64,000 nucleotides of DNA from Astropecten irregularis (lineage: Eukaryota; Echinodermata; Asteroidea; Paxillosida; Astropectinidae). Below the pieces are notes generated by a model. That model searched no databases. It had not been told where the DNA came from and worked only from the letters and a program-made list of their open reading frames with translations. The stretch's first letter is position 1. Each line of letters starts with the position of its first letter. Below are positions 1 to 11,680 of the stretch, piece after piece. The position numbers and the translations under genes are program-made. The DNA lies in contig OZ020248.1 in NCBI GenBank assembly GCA_963971285.1, positions 6,448,001 through 6,512,000 of the forward strand, read 5' to 3'.

Positions 1-14
1 TTACAACTTGTATA

Positions 15-304
15 GTACTCAAAATAAGGTAGGTTTGCAGTGACACCATGTATTATCCCGACGTTCCGAACAGGGTGCTCTGGTTGAGGCTAAGTAAGGT
101 TTGAAGTTTTGCATGGTGGAGACACTAGAGAGAGAGTAAGGCTTGGTGTTACCGCAAGCCTTATTCTCTCTGGTTGAGGCTGTTCGTCGTCAGGGGAGTG
201 ACTCGAACGTGGAGAGATACACCACTGGTTCTTCTCAGAACCACACACTCTTTCAGAAGAGATTACAGGGTGTCACCGCAAACTTACTTACCTTATTTTA
301 GTAC
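15..304. mobile_element. palindromic MITE, GGTTTGCAGTGACACC family
   Basis: Inverted ends: TACTCAAAATAAGGTAGG near 15-47 and CTTACTTACCTTATTTTAGT near 268-303, both followed inward by a GTGACACC-type block. Two internal copies of CTCTGGTTGAGGCT occur. No coding potential. Confidence 0.6.
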
Positions 305-554
305 CTTGCTTATCTTCAAGTCTTATTAATCTAGTATTCATTCTTTGGCAATACTCCTTGGCTTCAGATGCTAGCATAAATAATTATGGTCTAACAGTGG
401 AAACTGGTATTTAAATGTGCTTATTTTCAGCCCTGTCGAACTGGGGGCGCCCTAGCTAACAGTTCTCTGTAAAGATACCGGTAGCGTGTCCATTGCAACA
501 GTAAGATTGGTAGGTTGATTATTCGCTACTCATGGTCCAACAATATGGCCAATG

Positions 555-895
555 CCTGACTATAGTGAGATATCGATCTATAGCATAGGCTTGGAGATGA
601 CCGGAGACGCGAAGCTGAGCCCGGATGCCCCTCCCACAGATGGGACACCAGTGGGTTGCTGGAGATGTTGGTGCCCGGCTCCTGCCTACCGAAGCTCAGG
701 GCTTCTTCAGACGTATTACTAGTGAGGTATCGCTCCTCGGCTGACCAGGGCACCGGTGTTGATGAGCTTGCGCCAGGCCGGACGGTGCTTGCCAGGTGAC
801 GAACTCCCAGGACTCTGTGCTAATGCCCAAAGTCATCAGGGAATTTCAGATCGTCTTTGTAACGCTTTCTCTGGCCGCCAAGAGCAGCTAGAGGT
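555..895 (-). mobile_element. decayed 3' end of a non-LTR retrotransposon ORF
   Basis: Minus-strand translation in shifting frames gives GGQRKRYKDDLK, then KHRPAWRKLINTGA, then a finger-like CPICGRGIRAQLRVSGHL. This order (basic QRKRYKD, then D/H-RPAWR, then a C-x2-C...H finger) is the usual C-terminal tail of many invertebrate non-LTR elements. At least two frameshifts show it is dead. It lies in the intron before the first visible exon of the left ABAT copy. Confidence 0.7.
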
Positions 896-1118
896 TGGTT
901 GATTACCGGTAGACAGTTGCATGCAGCAATAATTCCAAGGATTTTCCATAATAGGCCTATATATACACAATTTTACCCAAATAGCTTGATAGTTCAAGTG
1001 TTGTTAAAGATGTAGTACATGTACATCATTGGTCGCGCAGTTTGTATTTTTTGTTGTTTTGGCCTTAAAAAAAAAAAAAATTCTATCTCTGAATGTTCAA
1101 AACACTAACCTGTTAAAA

Positions 1119-1210
1119 AAAAGGCTGGATAGCTCACTTGGTACAGCGTTGGTACGGTATTATGAGGTTGCATGTTCAATTTGATCCTGCTTCAGTCAAT
1201 TTCTTTGGTA
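1119..1210 (+). repeat. tRNA-headed SINE, diverged copy
   Basis: Contains GGCTGGATAGCTCACTTGGT (A-box region), TACGGTATTATGAGGTTGC and a tail CAGTCAATTTCTTTG. These align with the better copies at 20373 and 33618. Box B is eroded. Confidence 0.65.
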
Positions 1211-1845
1211 CCTTTCACCGATTGTGACATTTTTCATCAAAATGGGTATTCAAGCTCCAATACCTGCACATTTCGATGTATGCAGATACGTGTATTGTGT
1301 TATTAATATTTGGTGCAGTTTGGTCGTTCACTAGTTTTGCTCTTGTTATTACCAATTCTGTATACTTTACCTTTTAAGGTATACAACTTTGAAATCTCTT
1401 TCTCACTAACCACAAATCAGTCAGTACTATACATCTCAATAATTCTGTCTCAATTTTGAGGAGAATCCCACTGGCGGTGCTGTGGAGTCTAGTGTCTCGT
1501 TCGATACATTCGAATCTGTAGACATTTTGAATCCTCACCAATGTCCATGTCACAAGATGGCAAAGTTACCAATTCAATTCCACTTCCAGGCTCCAGCTTG
1601 CACCAAATGCTACTGGGAGGTCACAACATACCATATAAGTTAGCTAGCTCCATGCTACAGACATTTTGGACAGTGCTTATTTTAGGGTCAACACAATGAG
1701 TGATGTCGCGTCTAACGATTCTCCTATGCCAGAACCTGTAGGATTCCTTTACCATCAACGCTTGTCGTGTAGAGTGCTAATGATAACCACATGATTTGTC
1801 TATTACGCTGGTAGTAATACGTTGGTTATTAAACGGACCTGGGAT

Positions 1846-1992
1846 CGATTTCACGAAGCCCTACGATCAATCGTAACTCGACTTAGGTAGGATATAACCT
1901 ATACGCATAGCTGCCATGCATCCAAAGTTCTATACGATTCACAGTACTGTACGGTACGATGAGTCATTTAGTTGGTGAAATCGGCCCTAGAA
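1846..1992. mobile_element. MITE, GGGCCGATTTCAC family
   Basis: Ends are GGGATCGATTTCACGAAGCC and the inverted GTGAAATCGGCCC. Same family as 47261, 54951 and 57812. Confidence 0.6.
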
Positions 1993-2016
1993 GAGATAGG
2001 CTAGTGCCGGAATAAA

Positions 2017-2055
2017 CGTGACTTTCACCACGACTCCGGGTGAAAGTCACGGCGT
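2017..2055. repeat. short perfect hairpin
   Basis: CGTGACTTTCACC and GGTGAAAGTCACG are separated by about nine bases, so this can fold as a stem-loop. No partner gene or terminator role is apparent. Confidence 0.5.
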
Positions 2056-2189
2056 GAGGACTGGGTATAATTATAGCTATGTATAACGTACCCCGGTACG
2101 GCCACGGTTGATACATTTGTCCATCAGAGGTCACTGTGCTTGGATTCAGTCAGCTTTCTTTGTTAATCCTAAAATGTTTCATCTCTTAG

Positions 2190-5100
2190 GTTGTCTGACG
2201 ATGACCCACTCCAAGCCCATATTCCGAGTGGATGTCCCCACCATGGACTGGCCCATCGCTCCGTTTCCTAGATTCAAGTATCCGCTGGAGGAGTTTGAAT
2301 CTGAGAATAGGGCGGAGGAGAACAGGTGTCTGGAAGTGGTACGTCCTTAGCTTGGCTGTCCATTGGTCTGTTCATTAACCGTCTATCGAGACACTATACA
2401 TATATATCTAAGAGGAAGAACTTTTGGTACTTTTGTAAGCTTTTGCGATGTCAGAGTGGTGCTTTCGTAAGCGATACAACTGCAATGCAGGTTTATCTGA
2501 TTGTCTGTCGGTTTCTCTGCCTGTGTCTGAAAACAGCTAGTAGTATACAGACTTACCTGTATGTTCGTCAGTCCGATTATCTGTTTGTCCGTTCGGATAT
2601 ACCTGATAGGTAAAACAGTACCTATAGGCTTGTTTCTCCTTTATTTTCTTGATGGTCATCGGATGCCAGTCATTCAAGAAACACACAGTTCAAGTGAAAG
2701 TAAAGTCAAAGCCTTCTTTTGAATGTGATTAGAGGAGTGGATATGCACTCCAATTTGTTATAAAAGCAACGACAAAAAGGAAGGGTTTATCAAGCCTTTA
2801 TTGATAACTGTCACCCCTCGTGCTAACTAGGTCATGGAGAAGATGGAGCAGGGTCTAGCAACAGGCCGGGACGTGGGAGCTATGATCATTGAACCGATTC
2901 AGTCAGAGGGAGGTGACCATCACGCAAGCCCTTACTTCTTCCAGCAACTTCAGCTAATATGTAAACAGGTAACAGACCAAGAAGTCTGATGACTAATGTT
3001 TATCCTGGATTTAGTTCCTTGCTTTGGAACCTAAATGTTCTCCCGCCCACTCCAGCCTTCTCAGCCACACCCCTCGATCCTCCCCAGATTCTACTTCTTC
3101 CATTTTTTTTTTCAAGTTAACGCAGTTGTTGTTAAATATGACAGTTTTAGGTTCTAATGTGAACTTTGTAACTTTGTAGCAAGCTTTCAGGCCACATGCC
3201 ACATCTAGTGATGTTTTTATTCTTACAAATCTTGTACTCGACCCTACCTGTGAGAGCACACAGGTTTACCAAACAAGCAGCCATTTTTACGCTTGCCCTG
3301 CAATGAGGAAGGTTGGGCCCAGCCAGTGAAAAGCCTGGCCAAGCCTAGATTTAGCCTACAGGGTCTCGTTGGCTTCTATTATGCATAGCCCTCAAGTGCC
3401 TCAACTCTAAATTTCAAGCCCTCTCATAGTCGGCACTAACCTGATTAAAAGATCGAATCCACACTGATTATGGTCTGTATCCAGAAGCCAGTCTTGATTG
3501 ATTTTAAGCAGCTCTGTATGGCTGGCAAGGGGAGGAACTCCGGCCAAAGGCCTAGACCTGGCCAGGCTCTTCATTATTTGGACGCGACCAGTTTTTAAGT
3601 TTCTCTCCTTCATCCGGTAACATTGTTCCTCGGCTGGAGAGGAGCAATGTTACATACATAAGGATGCATACAAGCCTGCCTACTTAGCCATAACACTCAA
3701 CACAAGATTCTACTACTTACGTTCTCTTGGCTTGGTTCTCTCTTTGGTAAAACTGACAGTTTGATGCAGCGTTTATCGTGGATGAGGTCCAGACAGGCTG
3801 CTGTACTACCGGACATTTCTGGGCCAGCGACTCCTGGAACCTGCCAGAACCACCAGACTTTGTGGTGTTCAGCAAGAAGATGCAGACAGGAGGCTACTAC
3901 TACAAGGACGAGTTTGCTTTGGATCAAGTGAGTGTCACTATGGACTAGGACTCGACTTCCTAACCAATTGATATTATGACTTCAGAGTGGCACCATGTGG
4001 ATAGCTCTGAGGGCTCTGACTGTTCTGGGCTGAATTTCACAAAACACTAAGATTAATCTGAACTTCGTCAATTTGTCAATACCACCGTCGTGATTTATAT
4101 TGTGACATAACACTCTAATTGCAATTTAATATTATAATAGATAGGCATTTTAACTTCAATATTGGTGCTTCGTGAAATCGAATCCCTGGTGCGTTTTTCT
4201 GCACTCCAACAAGAAATATGACATGAAATTCAGAGCAAAGAAACATGCCACCGGAATTAATCATGGTATTTTATTGTCAAAAGAGAGATAAGATAAACTG
4301 TTCGTAAGAGCCCACTATTGCTTGAAGTTTGGAGGGCTTTTACACTTAGATAAAGATCCTGCTAGGATCGAAACGCGTCAGCTAGGCCCTCCTAACTCCA
4401 AGCATTTTATGAATTTCAGGGCATTGCTTCGGCTGATGAGCAGGTTGCGCCATTTATTACCTGTATCAGCCAATATTATTAATAGATTCAGTGAAGGCAT
4501 TTGACAGGAGGAGGAAGTTTACCCCAATCATCCTGTGTGAAATAGATCAGAAAATGGAATACTGCTGGTACAATAATGTATGCAGTATTTTTGGTATAGC
4601 TCAAATTCTCTTTGCAAATCGAAACAGTCCAGATAATTTCTTTTTGAGTGGAAGTTTTAGACAAATGATTTCTGTGTGTCAATTGGTCCTTGCTTGATTT
4701 CTGCTGCCTTCAGGCAGGTCGAATCCAAAGTACCTGGATGGGAGATCCTACAAGGTTGCTGATTCTTGGCGCTGTCTTGGACGTCATCCGCAAACAGAAT
4801 CTACTGGAGGTGACTCGAGAGACTGGCCATGTCCTGATGGACGGTCTCATGGAAATCCAGGTATGCTAGGGACAACAGGTCCAGGGTTGCCGCTCAGTTA
4901 TAGCACATAGTAATGGGAGACTTTGGAGAATCGGTCTTCAAGTCCGACAGCGCACGCGCATGCAAGTTGTGATCATGCGCGCTTTGTTTTGCGCGTACGC
5001 TGTTGACTTGAAGACGGATTCTCCAAAGTCTCCAATTGTCAAAGAAAATGGAGATTCATGAGCAAAAATATCAAAGATACACTTACAGTCATCGTTGAAG

Positions 5101-6110
5101 TTCCCAGTCCCACGCGATCATGGCCCACTTTGTTTTTAGAACTTAGTGAAAAACGCCCTCGGTATTTTTTCCGATCTTTTCACATTATTTTTGATCTTCC
5201 GAACTGATCTCCAAGAAGCTTTGCAAGACTATTTCTTGTTGATTTGTAGTATTTTGTGTTCCTCTCCAGGACAAGTACCCGAATCTTCTCTCTAGAGTCC
5301 GTGGAATGGGAACCTTTATTGCTATCGATGGGAAAGATCCTCATACCACTGCATCCATTGCCCAAAAGATTAAGAACAAAGGTAGGACTACGTAGTGTCC
5401 ATTGCAACGCCCAAAAGAAATATATCAGGCTGGGCTTTCCTTAAATGTACTATCATACTTCGGTAGGAAACCAAAAACAGAAATGTTCACAGATTTACGC
5501 ATAACTTACAGGGTATGAAGATGGACTTGGTACATAATTATATACTTTTACAAATTGTCCGCCTTTGAAATGCGGTATTTATCCAGAAATGAGTAAAACA
5601 AAAGACCGAAACCTCACAATTACAATTACCTCCCAATTTCGCGTAACAATTGCAACGGTGTTTTGATGTTTTCTACTGTTTCCAATGATCAATTGAGCTG
5701 AAAATGTCACAGCTTTGTTTTTATTTCATGACAAATCAAATTATGAACAGAGTGCAGCTGTACTATCAACTTTACCAAAATATGATAGTACATGTACCTT
5801 TAAAGAGCGGATTATTGCAGCTAAATGTTCATTGGATTACTATAGTTGCTCTTGGCCGGCTCGTTGCTAAAACTGTTGTACGTCTTACTATAAATAAAAT
5901 GAGGCTCGTAAGAGCCAAATCCTAAGATTTACTTGTAGGTTTTGAATATTCTTTGACTCTTTTTGATGGTGGCGCTTCTTTGCAGGTGTTCTGATGGGCA
6001 TGTGCGGCACACAGTCACTGCGTTACCGACCCCCTCTTGTGTTTCAACCCCATCATGCTGACATTGCCTTAGATGCCCTGGATCGCACACTGGCTGAGAT
6101 CAACCAATGA
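2190..6110 (+). CDS. ABAT: 4-aminobutyrate aminotransferase, left tandem copy (3' six exons only)
   Basis: This is the C-terminal 279 residues of a mitochondrial PLP-dependent GABA transaminase, which converts GABA and 2-oxoglutarate to succinate semialdehyde and glutamate. Exons are 2190-2338, 2831-2968, 3760-3927, 4714-4860, 5270-5381 and 5986-6110 (TGA). All have AG/GT borders, and lengths and phases match the last six exons of the second copy exactly. Visible family motifs are [18 protein letters not shown], the Schiff-base lysine motif FSKKMQTGG, and the substrate-carboxylate arginine in SLRYRP. The first visible exon starts in phase 1 with CLTMTHSK, so the preceding exon, expected to end GRTFG, must lie upstream of base 1; I found nothing like it in 1-2189. 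The oddity is [10 protein letters not shown] where vertebrate ABAT and the second copy have RIFNTW. No stop or frameshift is present, so it looks functional. Confidence 0.93.
4029..4192. mobile_element. MITE fragment, TTTCACAAAGCACTAAGATTAA family
   Basis: Begins TGAATTTCACAAAACACTAA and ends TTCGTGAAATCGAATCCC, with an AT-rich centre. A relative lies at 59938-60090 and a fragment at 29466-29535. Confidence 0.5.
4315..4410. mobile_element. hairpin MITE, GATCCTGCTAGGATCGAAAC family
   Basis: Core GATCCTGCTAGGATCGAAAC followed by AGGCCCTCCTAACTCCAAGC. Relatives at 29025-29105 and 31674-31758. Confidence 0.5.
4912..5037. mobile_element. palindromic MITE, GGGAGACTTTGGAGAATC family
   Basis: Terminal inverted repeats of about 35 bp: AATGGGAGACTTTGGAGAAT...GACTTGAAGACGGATTCTCC. 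The centre is rich in GCGCACGCGCATGC. It sits in the intron after the RIQSTW exon of the left ABAT copy. Confidence 0.8.
5441..5804 (+). mobile_element. TTTAAAGG MITE, family B
   Basis: Left end TGTACTATCATACTTCGGT, right end ACCAAAATATGATAGTAC then CCTTTAAA. It carries the family B signature AATGATCAATTGAGCTGAAA and CGGTGTTTTGATG. Intronic in the left ABAT copy. Confidence 0.75.
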
Positions 6111-6160
6111 ATGCCAACATGACAAATTCAAAATACCTTTTCAGTTCATGGCTTTTGGTA

Positions 6161-6166
6161 AATAAA
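6161..6166 (+). terminator. polyadenylation signal AATAAA of left ABAT copy
   Basis: AATAAA lies 51 bases after the stop codon, followed by a GT-rich stretch (TTTG repeats, 6180-6230) suited to a downstream element. The right copy has AATGAA at the aligned position. Confidence 0.6.
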
Positions 6167-6907
6167 TGAAGAGGTGAATGTTTGTTTGTTTGTTTATTTG
6201 TTTTGTTGGGGTGTTTGTTGTGGAACGTGTTCCCAAATTAGGTAGCATTAAAATTAAATTAAAATTAGATTAAAATGTCTTCAACACCCTTAGAATTTAC
6301 TTCTGTTCACTAAGAAAGGATAATATTTGTCTAATGTATAAAAAATTCTTATAATATTTAATTAACTTAAGTTAAAAATGTTTCCAAGTTTTAATAATGA
6401 AAATAAATCCGTAGACTCGCAGGTGAAGGTGGGTCATTTTTATTAATGTCCATCCTTCACACGCCCTAAAGTCTTCTTTAAAAAAAACCCACCAAAATAG
6501 ACAAATTGAAAATGGCATGTGGCCAACTTGCTCTGGTGTCAGGGTTTAACATTCACATGTTTTTACTGACAATAAATATTCAAGAAATCTTTGGCGCAAC
6601 AATTAATGCATTGATGTCCGTCCCTCACGTGAAGGACGGATTTGGATCACGCTATGTTTGTTTGTTTACTTGTTTGTGTGTATACAACATGAACACATTC
6701 ACTGAAATAATCAATATATATTTTTATTCTTTAACCAATGGGAGCTCATCAGTAGGATACAGCTTGTGGCCAATGGATGACATTGTATAACTGCATGATC
6801 GTACATGTAATTGACTATAGATACAAGTCCTAACTTGACCATGTTTCTTATTGTTCAGTGTTCGTTATAATTACGACTTTACTTAGATTTGAGGCTTTGT
6901 ATGGTGA

Positions 6908-7285
6908 CAATGGGAGACTTTGGAGAATCGGCCTCCAAGGCCCTTTTCCAAACCTCGGCTCCGGCTCAGGCTCCGGCTTCGTCTCTGTCATCCATATGCT
7001 GAAAATTATTAATATAGGTGGTTGTTTTTTATTGAAGCTCAATCTCTGTTTTCTTGTTCAAAATAGAGTATCTACTTCCAAACCCAAAAGCCTCTATTTT
7101 GATACCCGTTATTTTAGAATGGATTCACGAAACTGGAGCCGGAGCCTGAGCCTGAGCCGGAGCCGAGGTTTGTCAACAGCGCACGCGCACACACGCGTAC
7201 GCATGCGCAAAACAACGCGCGCATGCCCACAATTTCGTGCACGTGCGCTATTTACTTGAAGACTGTTCTCCAAAGTCTCCCATTG
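6908..7285. mobile_element. GGGAGACTTTGGAGAATC MITE interrupted by a hexamer-ended MITE
   Basis: The outer ends CAATGGGAGACTTTGGAGAA and CTCCAAAGTCTCCCATTG match the element at 4912. The interior from about 6948 to 7172 is a second palindromic element bounded by AACCTCGGCTCCGGCTCAGG and its reverse complement. Confidence 0.75.
6948..7172. mobile_element. hexamer-ended MITE (GAGCCT/GAGCCG arms), nested copy
   Basis: Left arm GGCTCCGGCTCAGGCTCC and right arm GGAGCCTGAGCCTGAGCC are inverted. The centre holds CATATGCTGAAAATTATTAA and GAATGGATTCACGAAA, which recur in the copies at 30632 and 56905. Confidence 0.75.
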
Positions 7286-7716
7286 GTATGTGGATTGGTT
7301 TGCGGAAACACCATGTAAGAATCGTTCGTACTTTCACACTTCTTATTTCATTCACAATTCTCGTAAGGTATCAACGTTTCGACTATAGCCTGCTCTAGTC
7401 TCCTACGCACCCCATGCACACTATACCCTGGTTGTAGACTTTGTCAGCTGTTTTTAATAAAAATCACTATTTCAGTCTATATTTTTATAATTCTTTATCT
7501 TGATTTTGTTGTTTTTGTTTTTGATTTTTTTACAGACAGGTTCAAAAAGAGATATATATTTTAATCTATTTGTATAATTCTTAACATACATGTACATTTT
7601 CTATCAGCTTATAAATATTTGAGCTTTAATATTGTCAACAGCTTTAAAACTAAAATAAAAGAGACAACTGAAAATATACTGGGTACAGTAAAGTGAATAC
7701 AATGTATTTTTCTTTC

Positions 7717-8035
7717 TTAAAGGTACAGTGCAGGATTGATAACATAATCCAAACAGAAATGTTCACAGATTTACGCATAACCTTTACGGTATGAAGATGG
7801 TGCTGGTAGAAACATACCGTTAAAATTGTTCTCACCGATATGGTGTATTTATCCAGAAATTAGTCAAACAAAGACCGAAAACATTTTTGATCTCGTGGTA
7901 AGATCAAAACCATTCTTTATGATTTATAAGAATAACCGTGTCGGGTTTTCGTTATTTTCTCGTGACTCGGATGTCTGATTGAGCTCAATGTTTACAGGTT
8001 TATTATTTCATGTACATGTTGGATCAGATATTTTC
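7717..8035 (+). mobile_element. TTTAAAGG MITE, family C
   Basis: Starts AAAGGTACAGTGCAGGATTG, shares CAGAAATGTTCACAGATTTA with the other families, then shows the family C words TGATCTCGTGGTAAGATCAA and CTGATTGAGCTCAA. Right end is eroded. Confidence 0.65.
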
Positions 8036-8634
8036 AGTTTTTTTCTCAGTTATTAAGCGCCAATTACATAAAAAAAAACCGCGCTGTGCAGGCTATAATG
8101 TGCATGACTTCGACCCCTAATGTGACATCGGACTAGCAGAAGCGAGTGTTAGAAGAACCCAAAATATTGGCTCTTCTAGCCCCCAAAAAACTAATGGCTC
8201 TTCTAGCCCCCACAAATATTGGCTCTAGAACCGCGCCTGGGTTAGATTCGGATTCCATACCGATTCCTATTCTCTTTCAAAATCACTCGCAACCAGAGGA
8301 AGTACGCATGCTCAGGCGGCCATTTTAGTATTAAAGCAACACTGTTTTCATTTGGTGTGTGATTCTGGCCCTAAATGATGATAAAAATAATTGTTCGGGT
8401 GGAAGGTTAGTCTTACAAGTTGAATTTGACGTCAATAACATCAGAAATAGCTCCCTAGCTAATTACTAACATGGCAGAAGAATGATACTTCACTTTTGAG
8501 GCAGAGTAGACAATATTTCCCTCCATCCTTTCAAGACGACCATTGAGTCGACAAATTCCATGTATCAACCACTGAGTTGCAAACACTTGGTGGCGCACTA
8601 TTTGGAATCACCCGTATTGAGTAATGTTTCGAAA

Positions 8635-8916
8635 ACGGAAGATACAGTAACAGTCATCTGTGAAAAATTCAGTTTCATACGGTGCCCCGTGACGTTTTGA
8701 GAAAACTGTGAAAAACGCCTATTGGCTAAATCTTTTCTCTTTTATTTTTGATCTTCAAAAGTAATAATTTTGCTCATTGGTTTGAATCTTTTCTGGATAA
8801 AAACAGCATTTCAGGCAGAAAAAATTGAACGGTATGTTTCTACCATCGCCATCTTAATACCCTGTAAGCTGGGAATATTACTGTTTCGATACTGCTACTA
8901 AAGTATGGTAGTACAT
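8635..8916 (-). mobile_element. TTTAAAGG MITE, family A, 5'-truncated
   Basis: Reverse orientation: CAGTCATCTGTGAAAAATTC...ACGGTATGTTTCTACCATCG...AAAGTATGGTAGTACATT. It abuts the next copy head to tail with no gap. Confidence 0.65.
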
Positions 8917-9289
8917 TGAAAGGTAGTATCATACATTGGTAAGAAACCAAAGCAGAAATGCTCATAGATTTACGTATAACTTTCAGGGTATGAAGATGGT
9001 GGTGGTAGGAACATAATATACCGTTAAATTTTTCCGCCTGAAATTGTGTATTTATCCAGAAATTAGTAAAAGAACAACCGAAAATCTTTTTGACCTTTTA
9101 AAAGATCAAAAATAAAAGAGAAAAGACTTAAGAAATACTGTGGCCGTTTTTCACGATTTTCTCAACAAGTGGGCACCGTATGGGACTGACATTTTCACAG
9201 ATGACTGTGACTGTATCTTCCTTGATATTTTTGCCCATGAACTTCTGTACTTCTTTGACAAAAAACAAAGTATGAAACTACCTTTAAAA
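8917..9289 (+). mobile_element. TTTAAAGG MITE, family A
   Basis: AAAGGTAGTATCATACATTG at left and ACAAAGTATGAAACTACC then TTTAAA at right. Internal TTTTAAAAGATCAAAAATAA and GGGCACCGTATGGGACTGA are family A hallmarks. Confidence 0.8.
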
Positions 9290-9329
9290 GAATTAAGTGC
9301 TACAAAATTAAGTGCTACTGCGGCGGAGG

Positions 9330-9428
9330 GGAAATTATTTTGTTGCCACTCAGTGGGCACAAAAGGCGGACGGCCGGGGACACCGCAGTAATGGCGGACG
9401 GTTTGTCGTGCCGTCGGATCGGTCTATA
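9330..9428 (+). mobile_element. half-copy of the GACACCGCAGTAATGG palindromic element
   Basis: Shares TTTTGTTGCCACTC, GGGGACACCGCAGTAATGGC and TGTCGTGCCGTCGGATCGGT with the right arm of the full element at 50003-50253. The left arm is missing. Confidence 0.65.
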
Positions 9429-10165
9429 TTATGTATATAATACGGTGTACAGGGCGCGGTTCTAAAGCCAAATAGCCCAAATTATGAGGTTTTTTTAAGC
9501 TATTGAATACATCATTGCCAGTTTTGGTGTACAGTACTCACTACTGCTTTAGAGTACTATACCACGTGACTTTTACAGTGCAGTTAATATATAGTGCTGT
9601 AAATTTACAGTAAATTGTATTGCAATACGGTACAGGCATGATAATGTACTGTAAAATTATGAATATTCATGTTTTTTCGTCTGGGAGATACAAATAATGC
9701 AATAGGCTTCTCTTAAATCTAAGTCGCTGCGTGAAGGGCAAGCCTAATTTGCATAATGCAAAATTACAGTACACTGTACTCACCATTATTTTTATGGCAA
9801 AACGGTACATACGTGCTGTCAAATTACAATAACTTATATACCATATTGCAAAATCGTATATAATACTGTATAAGTACGTGTAAGATTACAGTGGCTTGCC
9901 ATTATTACTAAGGTGTGTACATAATGTACTGTGAAATATTACCATGTAGCTAATATTATTTTATTGCATAATGGCACAGACATGTACTGTCAAATTACAG
10001 GAACATAATACTGGCATCTGCCGTAGTCACGTCCCTGGCAGAATACGCTAAAATGGGATCGGGGCAGCTTTTGCGCACACGTGTGGCGGTCTCAGTGCCA
10101 GGTCTCCCCGTGTCAGGTCCCCAACCCCCGGCCCCCTTTAGTCGGACATTATATGCACGCCACTT

Positions 10166-10540
10166 AAAGGTAGTATCATACTTTGACTTTGTTAAGAAAC
10201 CAAAACAGAAATGTTCACAGATTTACGTATAACTTTCAGGGTATGAAGATGGTGGTGGTAGAAACATACATTTAAAATTGTTCCGCCTGAAATGGTGTAT
10301 TTTATATCCAGAAATTAGTAAAACACAACCGAAAATCTTTTTGATCTTTTAAAAGATCGAAAATAAAAGTGAAAAGAAATAAGAAATGTTGTTGCTGTTT
10401 TTCACTGTTTTCTCAAAAAGTGGGCACAGTATGGGACTGAAATTCAGATGACTAGCTGTTATCTAAGTTCCTTGATTCAGGCGGCGGAAACATTTTGTTT
10501 CTACCACCACCATCTTCATACCCTGTAATTGTAATTTAAA
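10166..10540. mobile_element. TTTAAAGG family A MITE, chimeric copy
   Basis: A forward copy runs from AAAGGTAGTATCATACTTTG to about 10477, then a reverse fragment follows (TTTCTACCACCACCATCTTC, 10478-10540), so two copies are joined back to back. Confidence 0.65.
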
Positions 10541-11680
10541 GGGATTGAGTACAGAATTGGTAGACAAAATACACTTCATGATCACATGTGGATTCACATA
10601 CACAGTATTGATGATGGGTGAAAACATCCCATTGTTTTTGTCTGAAATGCCATATTGGTTGAGAAATAAATGAAGCTCCGATCGGAATAAATCGCTTCGA
10701 AGCGTCACTTCGTTGAAATGCCGGTGTACATTTCTCTGTACTCGGGTTTTCACTATTTTCTCGTGACCCCGTCCCAGATGGCTGATTGACCTCAAATTTC
10801 TACAGGTTTGTCAGTTAAGGTATTATATTATGATGGATTACAATACATAATGTGATTTCACTGTCAGCAACGGTTTTGCAGTCGCAAAAACTTGTTCTGT
10901 ACTATCCCTTTAAATATTATTGGTACCTATATAATGACTCTCATCATGACCTAATTCTTAAAGGATCATTTTAAGGGTCATGTCCTAAGTGCGTGTCAAT
11001 ACCATGCCTTGGTACGGTAGTATGGGGCCGATTTTTGACCTGAGGTCCAAGTGGTGGTCAGAGACCATGGCCTCACAGTAACTTACGATAGGTCGTAGTG
11101 TGTCAGACCAAGGGTTACGATTATCGCAACTAGTTCCCCTCATGAATAGGCCTATACCGCGGACAAAATCCCGGCCATCGGAAGTTCCGTACGGTTCGGT
11201 GTTTAATATCTTTGACCATAAATTATGTGTCAGTTGTCTCCATAGTGACGTACCGGCGTAGTGCACACTCAGGCCGTGTCCGAAACGGGCTTCCAGAGCT
11301 ACGGCTATGTCTATTGTCTAGGTGTCTCTGCGTATTTCCAATGGAGCGAAGACCTAGACCTAGCTCTAGACAACAGATTCGGATGCAGCCTTAGCCTGCT
11401 TATCGATCACCACTGACCTATAATAACAAACGATGACCTTTGACCTGTCTCACCAGCCTAGCCACTGAAGGCCAATGGAAGTAAAACGTTACTGAGTGGT
11501 ACGATCATTGCACACAAATCCGATTGTGTCGTCGTTCATAGTACAAACAGTCACGATAATCACATGCCAGCAGGACAATTTCAAATCATCTACATACAAC
11601 AAGTAGGCTTTGCTGTGGTTGGACGTTAGATCGGCTGTTTTGGGAGTAAAAGGGGCGTTAGTTTGTTTGAGATTGTCAGT

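Larger units (their letters stand above)
6111..11680. other. intergenic region between the two ABAT copies
   Basis: Holds the left-copy 3' UTR (about 6111-6230), nested MITEs (6908-7285), several TTTAAAGG elements (7717-8035, 8635-9289, 10166-10540), a partial GACACCGCAGTAATGG element (9330-9428), and AT-rich filler at 9430-10020 with many short TACAGT-type words. No exon-like segment was found. Bases just before 11681 form the presumed promoter of the right copy; no TATA box is seen. Confidence 0.6.

Noticed and set aside
1-2189. Missing upstream exons of the left ABAT copy
   Set aside because: No match to APGCPPYTV...GAFHGRT or earlier exons was found; the stretch is retrotransposon remnant, SINE and MITE.
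6858-7259. 133-codon plus-strand frame
   Set aside because: Runs through nested MITEs; the S/R-rich end is translated GAGCC hexamers.
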